DNA of 15,873 bases from Parvibaculum sp. (lineage in GTDB: Bacteria; Pseudomonadota; Alphaproteobacteria; Parvibaculales; Parvibaculaceae): NCBI GenBank assembly GCA_020062605.1, contig JAGUWA010000210.1, positions 1 through 15,873 on the forward strand, in the 5' to 3' direction. Below the pieces are notes generated by a model, which saw nothing but the letters and a program-made list of their open reading frames with translations, made no database searches and had not been told where the DNA came from. This document shows positions 1 through 7,931 of the stretch, in pieces (positions within the stretch are counted from its first letter, which is position 1; each line of letters begins with the position of its first letter). The position numbers and the translations under genes are program-made.

Positions 1-651
1 GATCTGCTTCTGTCCGCCCTCGGATTTGAACCAGTCGGAATTGAGTTCCGTCTCGATGAAGCCCGGGCACATGGCATTGACGTTGATCTGGTGACGCGCC
101 CATTCCTTGGCCAGCGACTTCGTCATCATTCCGACCGCCGCCTTCGTCATGCAATAGATCGTGAGACCCGGCAGAACCGTATGCGCGCCGATGGAGGCAA
201 TGTTGACGATGCGTCCGCCCTGGCCGCGCGCGATCATGGAGCGGCCGGCCGCCTGCGCCATGAAGAAGGCACCGCGCACATTCGTGTCGAACATCGTGTC
301 AAAACCTTCGGGCGTCACATCGGCGGGAAGCGCCTGCACGTTCATGCCCGCATTGTTGACGAGGATGTCGAGCGGTCCGAGGTCGCCTTCGACCGTCGCA
401 ATGCAATCCGAAATGCTTTGCGTATCGGTGACGTCGAGCGCGACGGCCGCGACGGTGCCGCCCATACCCTCGATTTCCTGCCTGAGGGTCTGGAGGCGAT
501 CGACACGCCGTCCCGTGATCGCGACCTTCGTACCCGCCTTTGCGAGAATCAGGGAAAACCGGCGGCCGAGCCCGCTGGTGGCCCCCGTGACGAGCGCGAC
601 CTTGCCCGTCAGATCGTAACTCGGCAGCGTGATTACCGTCGCGTCGGCCAT
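1..651 (-). CDS. SDR family NAD(P)-dependent oxidoreductase (3' end cut by window edge)
   Basis: Reading leftwards from an ATG at 651, 217 codons are visible before the window edge, so the C-terminus is missing. It is a classical short-chain dehydrogenase/reductase. The cofactor motif TGATSGLG is at residues 22-29 and NNAG at 99-102. The catalytic Ser is in NIAS (about 153), the YxxxK motif is Tyr166/Lys170, and the PG motif follows at about 196-197. The 13-residue Ser-Tyr spacing is normal for the family. Such soluble enzymes oxidise or reduce an alcohol/ketone with NAD(P)(H); 3-oxoacyl or hydroxyacyl thioesters are frequent substrates, but nothing here fixes the substrate. An AGAGGGG ribosome binding site (663-669) sits 11 bases before the start. 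The gene is divergent from the DsbA-like gene. Family membership is secure; substrate is unknown. Confidence 0.93.
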   Translation of the reverse strand, partial: MADATVITLPSYDLTGKVALVTGATSGLGRRFSLILAKAGTKVAITGRRVDRLQTLRQEIEGMGGTVAAVALDVTDTQSISDCIATVEGDLGPLDILVNNAGMNVQALPADVTPEGFDTMFDTNVRGAFFMAQAAGRSMIARGQGGRIVNIASIGAHTVLPGLTIYCMTKAAVGMMTKSLAKEWARHQINVNAMCPGFIETELNSDWFKSEGGQKQI

Positions 652-807
652 GTGAAATCCATCCCCTCTTATCCAGTTGATTTTGTGCGGGTTTTCGCCG
701 CAGCGGCATCCTAGAAGCAGGTCGCTCTCCGTCAAGCCACCGCGCGGCTTGCCCCACACCGCCCTGCATCGCCATAATCGGCACCGCAACACGGAAGGGA
801 GGCCGCA
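652..807. promoter_or_regulatory. Divergent intergenic region between SDR and DsbA-like genes
   Basis: This 156-base gap separates two divergent start codons and must carry both promoters. On the plus strand it ends in a strong ribosome binding site, AAGGGAGG (795-802), five bases before the ATG at 808. On the minus strand it has AGAGGGG (663-669) for the SDR. I see no convincing -10/-35 pair for the SDR. No additional gene or strong inverted repeat is visible. Confidence 0.5.
749..778 (+). promoter_or_regulatory. Possible sigma70 promoter for the DsbA-like gene
   Basis: TTGCCC (749-754; 4 of 6 match to TTGACA) is followed after an 18-base spacer by CATAAT (773-778; 5 of 6 match to TATAAT). 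Transcription would start near 785, leaving a short leader with the ribosome binding site at 795-802. Judged by eye only. Confidence 0.4.
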
Positions 808-1461
808 ATGCAGCTCGACGTCGTCTCCGATACTGTCTGCCCCTGGTGCTACATCGGCAAGAAGCGCCTCGATCAGGCGCTTGCCATGCATGGCGGCGAC
901 GGCATCACACTCGCCTGGCGGCCCTTCCAGCTCGACGCCTCGATTCCGGAGGGCGGTGTCGACCGCAAGGCCTACATGGAAAAGAAATTCGGCGCGGAGC
1001 GAGCAAGGACGGTCGGCAACACGATCCGCGAGCTCGGCGAAGCCGCCGGCATCACGTTCCGCTTCGACAGGATCGAACGTTCACCCAACACGCTCGATAG
1101 CCACCGCCTGGTCCGTTGGGCCGGAACGGCCGGCTGCCAGAACGAGATGGTCGATATTCTGTTCCGCCGCTATTTCGAAGACGGAGAGGATGTCGGCTCT
1201 CATGACGTCCTGCTCGATGCAGCGAACGAAGCCGGGATGGATGTCGATATCGTCCGCGATCTTCTGCTGAAAGACGCCGACAAGGAACTGATCCGCCGGG
1301 AAGATGTGATGGCGCGTCAGATGGGCATTCAGGGCGTGCCGAGTTTCGTCATCAACTCTCAATGGGTGATGGTCGGCGCGCAGGAACCCGAAACACTGGT
1401 CAGGATGTTCGACAAGTTGCTTGCGCGTGAAGCTGAGGAAGTCGAGGCGGCAAGCAGCTAG
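808..1461 (+). CDS. DsbA family oxidoreductase, FrnE-like
   Basis: A 217-residue thioredoxin-fold protein of the DSBA / 2-hydroxychromene-2-carboxylate isomerase superfamily. The redox motif CPWC is at residues 11-14, immediately after the first beta strand. The usual helical insertion follows, with the family-typical SPNTLDSHR stretch at about 92-100. The cis-proline loop GVPSF is at about 176-180, next to the active site. There is no signal peptide, so it is probably a cytoplasmic FrnE-type disulfide oxidoreductase/isomerase rather than periplasmic DsbA. Retention of both cysteines argues against a glutathione-dependent isomerase, which usually lacks the CxxC pair. The ATG at 808 has an AAGGGAGG binding site at good spacing. 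The gene precedes the small membrane protein by 24 bases, so the two are probably co-transcribed. The physiological substrate is unknown. Confidence 0.92.
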   Translation: MQLDVVSDTVCPWCYIGKKRLDQALAMHGGDGITLAWRPFQLDASIPEGGVDRKAYMEKKFGAERARTVGNTIRELGEAAGITFRFDRIERSPNTLDSHRLVRWAGTAGCQNEMVDILFRRYFEDGEDVGSHDVLLDAANEAGMDVDIVRDLLLKDADKELIRREDVMARQMGIQGVPSFVINSQWVMVGAQEPETLVRMFDKLLAREAEEVEAASS

Positions 1462-1485
1462 CCGCGCCTTTTTGGGGGAACCAAC

Positions 1486-1929
1486 ATGACATCGCAACTC
1501 TCGCCGCTCGGGCGGCAACTCATCCTGCTCGGCATGATCCTCTTCATGCTGGGCCTGCTCACCGGGTTCGTTTCAGGTGCCTTCGCCAATCCGCGCATGG
1601 GACTTTCGGCCCATCTCGAGGGTTTGATGAACGGCACTTTCCTCGCGGTGCTGGGTCTCTTCTGGCATCATCTGGCGCTCGCGCGCGGCGTTCTGCTTTT
1701 CGCCTTCTGGATGGTCGTCTACGCGGCCTATGCGAACTGGCTGGGCGTCCTGCTTGGGGGTGTCTGGGGCGCTGGCGCCTCAATGATGCCGATCTCCGCA
1801 AATGGTCTCATGGGCAACAGCTTTCAGGAGGGTGTGATTGCCTTCCTGTTGATCACGATCTCCGGTGCCATGGTGATCGGCGTCGCCCTCATCATCTGGG
1901 GACTGTGGCGGGCAAAGCCGCAGAGCTGA
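1486..1929 (+). CDS. Hydroxylaminobenzene mutase-like small membrane protein (HabA/HabB family)
   Basis: A 147-residue protein with four predicted membrane helices (about 11-33, 48-63, 67-92 and 117-141). The segment NPRMGLSAHLEGLMNG (35-50) is what I associate with the hydroxylaminobenzene mutase family. HabA of Pseudomonas rearranges hydroxylaminobenzene to 2-aminophenol, but most relatives are uncharacterised and are often loosely labelled hydrogenase. No nitroreductase or aminophenol-cleavage gene is nearby, so a role in nitroarene degradation is not supported by context. A GGGGGAA ribosome binding site (1474-1480) precedes the ATG by five bases. The stop codon (1927-1929) directly abuts the stop codon of mfd on the other strand. 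Family call is fairly sure; activity is not. Confidence 0.75.
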   Translation: MTSQLSPLGRQLILLGMILFMLGLLTGFVSGAFANPRMGLSAHLEGLMNGTFLAVLGLFWHHLALARGVLLFAFWMVVYAAYANWLGVLLGGVWGAGASMMPISANGLMGNSFQEGVIAFLLITISGAMVIGVALIIWGLWRAKPQS

Positions 1930-4900
1930 CTACGCCGCCTTCGTCTGACCGGCGAGCTTCGCGAGTGCGCTCATGAGCCGGTAGGCGCCGGTGAGACGCT
2001 CCGCGGGCGTCTCCCAATCGCGCTTGAAAACAAGCTTGTGGTCCGGGCGGAGCTTCGCATTGCCGCGCTCGTCGTTGATGAGTTCGACAAGAGCCGCCGG
2101 ATTGGGGAAGGTGTTGTCGCGCAGTGTCAGCACGATGCCCTTGGGCCCTGCCTCGATCTTCTCGACATTGGCCGAGCGGCACAGACCCTTGATCTCGACA
2201 ATCTTCAGCAGGAACTCGACTTCCTCGGGAAGCTTGCCGAAGCGGTCGATGAGTTCCGCGGCAAAGCCGTCGATTTCGGCCCTCGTCTCGACGTCGGACA
2301 GACGCCGGTAGAGCGCCATGCGCGCGTCGAGATCGGGTACATAATTGTCGGGAATGAGAACGGGTGTGCCTACATTGATCTGCGGCGACCAGTGGCCGTC
2401 CTCTTCCTCGCCGGTACCGCGCATGGAGGCAACGGCCTCTTCGAGCATCTCCTGATAGAGTTCATATCCAACCTCGCGGATATGACCCGATTGCTCGTCG
2501 CCAAGCAGATTGCCTGCGCCGCGAATGTCGAGATCGTGGCTGGCAAGCGAGAAACCCGCGCCGAGCGAGTCGAGAGATTGCAGTACGCGTAGCCGTCTCT
2601 CGGCGCCGGGCGTCAAAGTCCGATGCGGCGGGACGGTCAGATAGGCATAGGCACGCGCCTTGGAACGTCCCACTCGCCCGCGCAGCTGATAAAGTTGCGC
2701 CAGGCCGAACATGTCGGCGCGATGAACGACAAGCGTATTCGCGGTCGGGATGTCGAGTCCGGACTCCACGATCGTCGTCGAGACGAGGACGTCGTATTTG
2801 CCGTCATAGAAGGCGGTCATCTTGTCTTCGATTTCGCCTGCCGCCATTTGCCCATGCGCCGAGATGAACTTGATCTCCGGCACGTATTGGCGAAGAAATT
2901 CTTCCGCTTCACCGAGATCGGCGATGCGCGGTACGACATAGAAACTCTGTCCGCCGCGATAATGCTCGCGCAGCAAGGCTTCGCGCACGACCACGGAATC
3001 GAAAGGCGAAACATAGGTACGAACGGCCAACCGGTCTACCGGCGGTGTGGCGATGATCGAGAGTTCGCGCACGCCTGAAAGCGCAAGTTGCAATGTGCGC
3101 GGGATCGGCGTCGCGGTCAGGGTCAGCACGTGAACTTCGGCTCGCAGTTTCTTCAGTTGTTCCTTGTGAACGACACCGAAGTGCTGCTCCTCGTCAACGA
3201 TGACGAGACCGAGATTGCGGAACTTCACCTGCTTTCCGAGAAGCGCATGGGTTCCGATGACGATATCGATATCGCCACTCGCAAGCCCTTCTTTCGTTTC
3301 CGCCATATCCTTCGAAGAAACGAGGCGCGACATTTGCCTGACTTTGACGGGAAGACCCTGAAAACGTGTGGCGAAGGTCCGGTAGTGCTGGCGGGCAAGA
3401 AGCGTGGTTGGCACGATGACCGCCACCTGATAGCCCGCCATGGCGGCGACGAAAGCCGAACGAAGTGCAACTTCGGTCTTGCCAAAGCCCACATCGCCGC
3501 AAACGAGCCGGTCCATCGGACGTCCGCGCGCCAGGTCTTCGAGCACCGCTTCGATTGCCTGAAGCTGATCGTCCGTTTCCGTGAATGGAAAACGCGCGCA
3601 GAATTCGTCGTAGGAGCCCGGCTGCGGCTCGATCTTCGGCGCGCTCTTGAGTTCGCGCGCAGCCGCGATGCGGATGAGTTCACCCGCCATCTCGCGGATG
3701 CGCTCCTTCAGACGCGCCTTGCGCGCCTGCCAGCCCGTACCGCCGAGTCTGTCGAGCTGTGCATCGCTTTCGTCCGCGCCATAGCGCGACAGGAGTTCGA
3801 TGTTCTCGACCGGGAGGTATAGCTTGTCCCCGCCGTGATAGACGAGCAGCAGGCAGTCGTGCGGCGCGCCCATGACGTCGATTGTCTGCAGACGCTCGAA
3901 ACGACCGATGCCGTGATCGACGTGAACGACAAGATATCCGGGGCTCAGGCTTGTCGCTTCGGTGAGGAAGTTTTCCGCGCGCTTCTTCCGCCGCTGGCGA
4001 ATGAGTCTGTCGCCAAGGACATCCTGCTCGCCGATGACGGCAAGCTCGTCTGTTTCAAATCCTGTCTCGATACCGAGAACAATCAGTGAAACCACACCTT
4101 TGTTAACGGCGTTAACATTCTTCCAGTCATCGGCAATGAGAACATTTCCGATACCGTGATCGCCGAGAACATGTTGAAGCCGGTCACGCGAACCTTCGCT
4201 CCAGCTCGCAATGACGACACGCTTCCCCGATTTGCGGAGGCCCGCTATATGGCCGCCGAGAACCTCAAAGATGTTCACGCCTTCCTGGGAGCGTTCCGGT
4301 GCAAAGCTCCGGCCTTGCCGGCCACCGAGATTGATGCCTGCGCCTTCAGGCACGCTGAACGGCGAGAGAGCGCGCACGCGCCGCTCGTCCATCCGCATCT
4401 TCCATTCATCACTCGTCAGGTAGAGCGCCTCGGGCGGCAGCGGCTTGTAGCTCGGCGCATCCGTTGCGAGCTTTGCGTCTCGCGCCGTCTTTCGCGCTTC
4501 CGCCCGCGCCTCGTAATAGTCGCCGATCAGTTCAAGGCGCGCGTCCCTTGCCTCCTCCACCTGAGCATCGAGTGTGAGAAGTACGCCGGGAACATAGTCG
4601 AAAACGGTTTCGAGCTTTTCGTGAAAGAGCGGCAACCAATGCTCCATGCCGGCATGCTTGCGGCCCTGACTTACCGCCTCGTAAAGCGGATCGCCATCGG
4701 TCACTGCGCCGAGCCTGGAAACATAAGCCGCGCGAAAGCGACGGATCGTCTCGCTGTCGAGGTGAATCTCGCTGGCAGGAACCAGTTCAATGCCCTTGAG
4801 CTGACCGACGGTTCTCTGCGTCGCCGCGTCGAAGGTCCGGATCGCATCCAGCGTGTCGCCGAACATGTCGAGGCGAACGGGAAGATCGAAGCCCGACGGA

Positions 4901-5439
4901 TAGATATCGACGATGCCGCCACGCACGGCGAACTCGCCCGGCTCGCGCACGGTACCCGTGCGGTTGTAACCGTTCGCAGCGAGATAGGCCGTGAGGCCGT
5001 CGAGGTCTATTCGGTTCCCCAGGCGGGCGGACCAGGCGGAGGTCTTCACCATCTCGCGGGGCGGGATCCGTTGCAGCATCGCATTGACGGTCGCCACCAC
5101 CACGAGCGGTCTGGCGTTCTCCGTCTCGGTGCGTGCCGCAAGACGCGACAACGCGGCCATACGCCGGGCACTGATATCCCCGTGCGGCGATACACGGTCG
5201 TAAGGCAGACAGTCCCAGGCTGGAACCGACTCGATGTCCAGGTCCGGAGCGAAAAAGGCAAAGGCCTCGAGAAGCGCGCTCATGCGCGTGTCGTCGCGCG
5301 CGACATGGATGATCGCGCCGCCGGAATCGGCATGGACCTGCCGCGCCATGTCGGCGAGCGCCAGCGCATCAAAACCCTCAGGCACCTCGCCCAGAGTGAG
5401 ACGGCCCGGCGCCGATACGATCTCCGCAAGCTTCTTCAA
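1930..5439 (-). CDS. mfd: Transcription-repair coupling factor Mfd
   Basis: A full-length 1169-residue Mfd. It removes RNA polymerase stalled at DNA lesions and recruits UvrA for nucleotide excision repair. Domains run in the standard order: a UvrB-like N-terminal module (about 1-330), a linker region, and a CarD-like RNA polymerase-interacting domain (about 495-570). The SF2 translocase follows, with Walker A GDVGFGKTE (648-656), DEEQ (749-752), TATPIPRT (775-782) and QLRGRVGR (918-925). The translocation (TRG) motif is at about 962-985 and the C-terminal TRCF domain at about 1020-1130. The N-terminus fits a TTG start at 5437-5439. No ATG is available nearby, and I see no clear Shine-Dalgarno before the TTG. 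The gene begins 16 bases after the sdhE stop, so translational coupling is likely. Identity is certain; the start codon is less so. Confidence 0.97.
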   Translation of the reverse strand: MKKLAEIVSAPGRLTLGEVPEGFDALALADMARQVHADSGGAIIHVARDDTRMSALLEAFAFFAPDLDIESVPAWDCLPYDRVSPHGDISARRMAALSRLAARTETENARPLVVVATVNAMLQRIPPREMVKTSAWSARLGNRIDLDGLTAYLAANGYNRTGTVREPGEFAVRGGIVDIYPSGFDLPVRLDMFGDTLDAIRTFDAATQRTVGQLKGIELVPASEIHLDSETIRRFRAAYVSRLGAVTDGDPLYEAVSQGRKHAGMEHWLPLFHEKLETVFDYVPGVLLTLDAQVEEARDARLELIGDYYEARAEARKTARDAKLATDAPSYKPLPPEALYLTSDEWKMRMDERRVRALSPFSVPEGAGINLGGRQGRSFAPERSQEGVNIFEVLGGHIAGLRKSGKRVVIASWSEGSRDRLQHVLGDHGIGNVLIADDWKNVNAVNKGVVSLIVLGIETGFETDELAVIGEQDVLGDRLIRQRRKKRAENFLTEATSLSPGYLVVHVDHGIGRFERLQTIDVMGAPHDCLLLVYHGGDKLYLPVENIELLSRYGADESDAQLDRLGGTGWQARKARLKERIREMAGELIRIAAARELKSAPKIEPQPGSYDEFCARFPFTETDDQLQAIEAVLEDLARGRPMDRLVCGDVGFGKTEVALRSAFVAAMAGYQVAVIVPTTLLARQHYRTFATRFQGLPVKVRQMSRLVSSKDMAETKEGLASGDIDIVIGTHALLGKQVKFRNLGLVIVDEEQHFGVVHKEQLKKLRAEVHVLTLTATPIPRTLQLALSGVRELSIIATPPVDRLAVRTYVSPFDSVVVREALLREHYRGGQSFYVVPRIADLGEAEEFLRQYVPEIKFISAHGQMAAGEIEDKMTAFYDGKYDVLVSTTIVESGLDIPTANTLVVHRADMFGLAQLYQLRGRVGRSKARAYAYLTVPPHRTLTPGAERRLRVLQSLDSLGAGFSLASHDLDIRGAGNLLGDEQSGHIREVGYELYQEMLEEAVASMRGTGEEEDGHWSPQINVGTPVLIPDNYVPDLDARMALYRRLSDVETRAEIDGFAAELIDRFGKLPEEVEFLLKIVEIKGLCRSANVEKIEAGPKGIVLTLRDNTFPNPAALVELINDERGNAKLRPDHKLVFKRDWETPAERLTGAYRLMSALAKLAGQTKAA

Positions 5440-5455
5440 CGAGTTGGCGGCCCGG

Positions 5456-5752
5456 CTATCTCTGCCAGAGCGGTCCCTTCATGTGCTGGAATGTCCGGAT
5501 ACGGGCGAAAAGCGCCGTATCGTGTTCGGGGGCCACGTTTTCGCGCCCGGTGACCCAGTTGTAAAGCGTCGTGTCTTCGACACCGATCAGGCTCTCGAAC
5601 TCATCGACCTCGGATTCGGACAGGGAATCCAGGGTTTCGTCCGCGAAGTGGCCCAGGATCAGGTCCATTTCCTTGATGCCCCGGTGCCAGGCGCGGAAAC
5701 GGAGCCGCCTCAGGCGCGCGTCCCGGTCGAGCGGGCTGTTATCTTCGGCCAT
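5456..5752 (-). CDS. sdhE: FAD assembly factor SdhE (succinate dehydrogenase assembly factor 2 / YgfY family)
   Basis: A 98-residue acidic helical protein of the SdhE/SDHAF2 family. It helps attach FAD covalently to the succinate dehydrogenase flavoprotein SdhA. The essential RGxxE motif is present as RGIKEMD (residues 24-30), preceded by an Arg-rich helix that includes FRAW. The family-typical WVTGR is at 66-70. The ATG at 5752 is chosen because a GGAGAGAG binding site lies just upstream and the family's N-terminus begins here. The reading frame stays open further upstream, but that extension is non-homologous and overlaps recG. A sigma70-like promoter sits 25-54 bases upstream. The gene is first in an operon with mfd. 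This neighbourhood (recG divergent from sdhE-mfd) is known from other alphaproteobacteria. Confidence 0.93.
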   Translation of the reverse strand: MAEDNSPLDRDARLRRLRFRAWHRGIKEMDLILGHFADETLDSLSESEVDEFESLIGVEDTTLYNWVTGRENVAPEHDTALFARIRTFQHMKGPLWQR

Positions 5753-5777
5753 ATCTCTCTCCAATGCGCATGGGCGG

Positions 5778-5806
5778 GATATAGACCGTGAGCGCCCACA
5801 TGTCAT
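5778..5806 (-). promoter_or_regulatory. Probable sigma70 promoter for sdhE-mfd
   Basis: On the minus strand ATGACA (5801-5806; 5 of 6 match to TTGACA) is followed after exactly 17 bases by TATATC (5778-5783; 4 of 6 match to TATAAT). Transcription would start near 5771, about 18 bases before the sdhE ATG, leaving just enough leader for the GGAGAGAG binding site. Confidence 0.5.
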
Positions 5807-5812
5807 TAGAAT
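5807..5812 (+). promoter_or_regulatory. Possible -10 element for recG
   Basis: TAGAAT matches TATAAT at 5 of 6 positions and lies 35 bases before the recG ATG at 5847. The only -35 candidate is TAGACC (5782-5787), with a long 19-base spacer. This is a weak prediction. Confidence 0.25.
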
Positions 5813-5846
5813 GGCCTCATGATTCCCCTTGATGATCGGGGCTGCG

Positions 5847-7931
5847 ATGCGGCCTGAAATCCTTTTCCCGCTTTTTGCCCCGGCGCGCTCGCTGCCGGGC
5901 ATAGGGCCGCGCCTTGAAAAGCTGGTCGAAAAGCTCGCCGGGCCGAAGGTGATCGATCTTCTTTGGCATCTGCCCTCGGCCCTTATCGACCGGCGGTCCA
6001 GGCCCAAAATCGCCGAAATCCGGGACGGAGAAGTCGCCACTATCGAGGTCACGGTGGGGCTGCATATACCTCCCCGCACAAAGCGGCTTCCCTACCGGGT
6101 GCACGTCTTCGACGAGACGGGCGAGATGCAGATCGTCTTTTTCAATCCCCGGCCCGACTACATCGCCAAAACGATGCCTGAGGGTGAACGGCGTATCCTC
6201 TCCGGACGGGTCGAGTTCTATCAGGGCTCGCCTCAGATGACGCACCCGGACCACATCGTGCCCCCCGACGGCCTCAAGGATCTGCCGCTTCTTGAGCCCA
6301 TCTATCCGCTGACAGCCGGTTTGCCCCTCAAGTCGATCCAGAAGGCGGTGCGTGGCGCCCTGCCGCTCGCTCCCGATCTGCCGGAATGGCAGAACGGCCC
6401 CTGGCTCAAGGCGCAGGGCTGGCGTCCGTGGCGGGCCTCGCTCCTCGATGCCCATGCGCCTCAATCCGCGCGCGACGTGGAGCCTTCCGCTCCCGCACGC
6501 GCCCGTCTTGCCTATGACGAATTGCTGGCCAACCAACTCGCTCTCGGATTGGTCCGCTTGCGCATGCGCCGGCTGCCGGGCCGTTCAATCCAGGGCGATG
6601 GGCATCTTCGCCGGAAGGTCGAAGCCGCCCTGCCCTTTGCGCTCACGGGCGCGCAGGCAAGGTCGCTTGCCGAAATCGACGCCGACATGAAGAGCCCGCA
6701 CCGCATGCTTCGCCTTCTTCAGGGCGATGTCGGCAGCGGGAAGACCGTGGTTGCGCTACTGGCGATGCTGACGGCCATCGAAGCGGGTTTCCAGGCGGCC
6801 ATGATGGCGCCGACCGAGATTCTGGCGCGTCAGCATTACGCAACGCTTGCGCCGCTTTGCGAGGCGGCGGGCGTCCGCATCGAACTGCTGACGGGCCGCG
6901 AGAAGGGCAAGCGCCGGGAAGACCTTCTGAACGCCACCGCGCACGGCGAGGTGGATATCCTCGTAGGCACGCATGCCCTCTTTCAGGAAGACGTCGCTTT
7001 CCGCGCGCTCGCCTTCGCCGTAGTGGACGAGCAGCATCGTTTCGGCGTTCACCAGCGGCTCATGCTCACATCGAAGGGCGGACCGGGAACGGATGTGCTT
7101 GTCATGACCGCCACGCCCATTCCGCGCACGCTTACCCTCACCGCCTATGGCGACATGGACGTGTCGCGGCTCGACGAAAAGCCGCCGGGAAGGAAGCCGG
7201 TCGATACACGCGCCCTGCCGCTTGAACGGCTTGAGGATGTGGTGTCGAGCCTCAACCGTGCTCTTGCGCAAGGGGCGCAGGTCTATTGGGTGTGCCCACT
7301 TGTCGAAGAGTCGGACGAGGTGGATGCCGCTGCCGCCGAGCAGCGCTACGAACATTTGCGCTCCATTTTCGGCAACATTGTCGGTCTCGTTCACGGGCGC
7401 ATGAAACCCGTGGACAAGGACGCCGTGATGGCGCGCTTCGAAAGCGGCGAGATCAGGATTCTTGTCGCAACAACCGTTATCGAAGTTGGTGTCAACGTAC
7501 CCTCGGCGACCGTCATGGTGATTGAGCATGCGGAGCGTTTCGGCCTCGCCCAGCTTCACCAGCTAAGGGGCCGCGTCGGCCGCGGGGGAGACAAGTCGAG
7601 TTGTCTTCTTCTCTATCATGCACCGCTCGGAGAGACGGCTGCCGCGCGCATCAAGATCATGCGCGAGACGGAGGATGGCTTCAGGATCGCGGAAGAAGAC
7701 CTGCGCTTGCGCGGTGCAGGCGAACTTCTCGGCACGCGTCAGAGCGGCCTGCCCACCTTCCGTATCGCCGATATCGAGGAGCAGAAAGACCTTCTCGCCG
7801 CCGCGCATGACGATGCGCGCATGATCGTCGACCGCGATCCCGAACTCGAAAGCGAGCGCGGCAAGGCGCTTCGCGTCCTCCTCTATCTCTTCGAGCGCGA
7901 CGAGGCGATCCGCTATCTCCGGTCAGGCTGA
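5847..7931 (+). CDS. recG: ATP-dependent DNA helicase RecG
   Basis: A 694-residue RecG, close to the usual family length. It is the double-strand DNA translocase that reverses stalled replication forks and migrates Holliday junctions. An N-terminal helical region and OB-fold wedge domain (about 55-145) precede the SF2 motor. Motor motifs are Walker A GDVGSGKT (293-300), DEQH (394-397), TATPIPRT (421-428) and QLRGRVGRG (572-580). The TRG translocation motif follows at about 611-634. The start is set at ATG 5847 because alphaproteobacterial RecG proteins begin close to MRPEIL at this point and a GGGG lies a few bases upstream. ATG 5832 (five codons earlier) and TTG 5829 remain possible. The gene is divergent from sdhE-mfd and its last nine bases overlap the end of the DUF502 gene. 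Confidence 0.97.
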   Translation: MRPEILFPLFAPARSLPGIGPRLEKLVEKLAGPKVIDLLWHLPSALIDRRSRPKIAEIRDGEVATIEVTVGLHIPPRTKRLPYRVHVFDETGEMQIVFFNPRPDYIAKTMPEGERRILSGRVEFYQGSPQMTHPDHIVPPDGLKDLPLLEPIYPLTAGLPLKSIQKAVRGALPLAPDLPEWQNGPWLKAQGWRPWRASLLDAHAPQSARDVEPSAPARARLAYDELLANQLALGLVRLRMRRLPGRSIQGDGHLRRKVEAALPFALTGAQARSLAEIDADMKSPHRMLRLLQGDVGSGKTVVALLAMLTAIEAGFQAAMMAPTEILARQHYATLAPLCEAAGVRIELLTGREKGKRREDLLNATAHGEVDILVGTHALFQEDVAFRALAFAVVDEQHRFGVHQRLMLTSKGGPGTDVLVMTATPIPRTLTLTAYGDMDVSRLDEKPPGRKPVDTRALPLERLEDVVSSLNRALAQGAQVYWVCPLVEESDEVDAAAAEQRYEHLRSIFGNIVGLVHGRMKPVDKDAVMARFESGEIRILVATTVIEVGVNVPSATVMVIEHAERFGLAQLHQLRGRVGRGGDKSSCLLLYHAPLGETAAARIKIMRETEDGFRIAEEDLRLRGAGELLGTRQSGLPTFRIADIEEQKDLLAAAHDDARMIVDRDPELESERGKALRVLLYLFERDEAIRYLRSG

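Larger units (their letters stand above)
5753..5846. promoter_or_regulatory. Divergent promoter region of sdhE-mfd and recG
   Basis: This 94-base gap separates the two divergent starts. A good minus-strand promoter and a weaker plus-strand -10 element lie close together. A short inverted repeat, TGGGCG (5771-5776) and CGCCCA (5793-5798), spans the predicted start site and spacer of the sdhE promoter. It could be an operator or chance. No additional gene is seen. Confidence 0.5.

Noticed and set aside
4156..5553. A 465-codon open frame on the plus strand
   Set aside because: It lies antisense to mfd, whose homology is unmistakable. Its translation is Arg/His-rich with no recognisable domain, as expected for the reverse strand of GC-rich coding DNA.
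5753..6079. N-terminal extension of sdhE
   Set aside because: The frame is open but would overlap recG, is unlike SdhE proteins, and the ATG at 5752 has a proper binding site.
6756..7559. A 267-codon open frame on the minus strand
   Set aside because: It is antisense to the recG motor domain, with no recognisable motif.
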